The notes beneath the pieces are model-generated. The model had not been told where the DNA came from. It searched no databases and worked only from the letters and a program-made list of their open reading frames with translations. Of a stretch of DNA of 64,000 nucleotides, positions 63,846 through 64,000 are shown one piece after another. The stretch is taken from the NCBI RefSeq assembly GCF_000682735.1, contig NZ_AWFD01000007.1, positions 1-64,000 of the forward strand. The letters run 5' to 3'. Positions within the stretch are counted from its first letter, which is position 1. Each line of letters starts with the position of its first letter. This DNA is from Hyphomonas sp. CY54-11-8. Its GTDB lineage: Bacteria; Pseudomonadota; Alphaproteobacteria; Caulobacterales; Hyphomonadaceae. The translations under genes were made by a program, and so were the position numbers.

Positions 63846-64000
63846 TCAGCTATTTTTCTTCGGGTTTGCCTGTTTCTGCAACCATGCGACTTCACGCATC
63901 CACTGGCGAATAGGTTTCGCCGGCGTGCCGCCCCAGGTTTCACCGTCTTCAATATTGCGGAAAAGGCCCGAAGACGCAGCGAGACTGACACCTTCGCCGA
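63846..64000 (-). CDS. lpxD: UDP-3-O-acylglucosamine N-acyltransferase, C-terminal 50 residues (truncated by window edge)
   Basis: Reading the minus strand from the window end gives 50 residues then [53 protein letters not shown]. This matches the end of LpxD, with the last hexapeptide turns and the typical GxPAxPIRxW segment before the C-terminal helix. The start lies outside the window. Its place directly upstream of lpxA-lpxI-lpxB supports the call. Confidence 0.85.
   Translation of the reverse strand, partial: GEGVSLAASSGLFRNIEDGETWGGTPAKPIRQWMREVAWLQKQANPKKNS

Noticed and set aside
63773..63991. Small minus-strand open frame near the window end
   Set aside because: The overlapping frame that is open to the window edge encodes a clear LpxD C-terminus, so the small frame is a shadow.

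Overview
The window is a gene-dense, GC-rich chromosomal segment from an alphaproteobacterium. The evidence is an ALA synthase (C4 haem pathway), LpxI instead of LpxH, a MucR/Ros regulator, DUF2336, HslV with an N-terminal extension, and alphaproteobacterial gene orders: dgt/SPOR/nagZ/scpA/scpB, glyA-nrdR-rib-nusB and pstCAB-phoU-phoB. A CYP153-like P450 and a polyhydroxyalkanoate (PHA) locus together suggest the Hyphomonadaceae (Hyphomonas-like); that family-level placement is inference. I see no insertion sequence, prophage, CRISPR array or rRNA. There is one tRNA, tRNA-Leu(UAG).

Region by region. 1-2.3 kb: end of a P450 gene, a nitroreductase and a DUF1287 protein. 2.3-7.7 kb: scpB, scpA, nagZ, a SPOR protein and dgt, with erpA divergent; argS, usually between dgt and the SPOR gene, is absent. 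7.7-14 kb: epoxide hydrolase, then glyA-nrdR-ribD(reductase only)-ribE-ribBX-ribH-nusB on the minus strand. 14-18 kb: a MucR-like regulator without zinc ligands, hemA, a class II aldolase, nadK and an HPt protein. 18-22.6 kb: a compact PHA locus (phaC, phaZ, divergent phaD-like regulator, phasin) that resembles the Pseudomonas medium-chain-length cluster. 22.7-31.4 kb: dienelactone hydrolase, pstCAB-phoU-phoB behind a PHO box, hslVU and a Nudix hydrolase. 31.5-34.9 kb: a degenerate EAL-like protein, DUF2336 and trigger factor.

35.3-47.8 kb is the main accessory region and the best candidate for a little-described system. It encodes a HAD-UbiA fusion (polyprenyl-phosphate pentosyl donor synthesis?), two GtrA-type flippases, a GtrB/ArnC-like GT2, an acyltransferase, a membrane/beta-propeller protein of unknown role, two GT87-like and one GT39-like GT-C enzymes, and a membrane-anchored sugar dehydrogenase fused to cytochrome c. 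A candidate c-di-GMP-I riboswitch lies directly before one GT87 gene. Together these could build, flip and transfer lipid-linked sugars to a periplasmic or surface glycan under second-messenger control.

47.9-64 kb is mostly housekeeping: tRNA-Leu, NAD(P)HX repair, a histidine phosphatase, glnB-glnA, clpX, clpP, a lipoprotein hydrolase, a UDG-like protein, pirin, an M28 peptidase, rlmJ, a SelD-associated-type oxidoreductase, and lpxD(partial)-lpxA-lpxI-lpxB. The usual fabZ between lpxD and lpxA is missing.

All functional calls come from reading motifs, lengths and gene order; no database search was possible.
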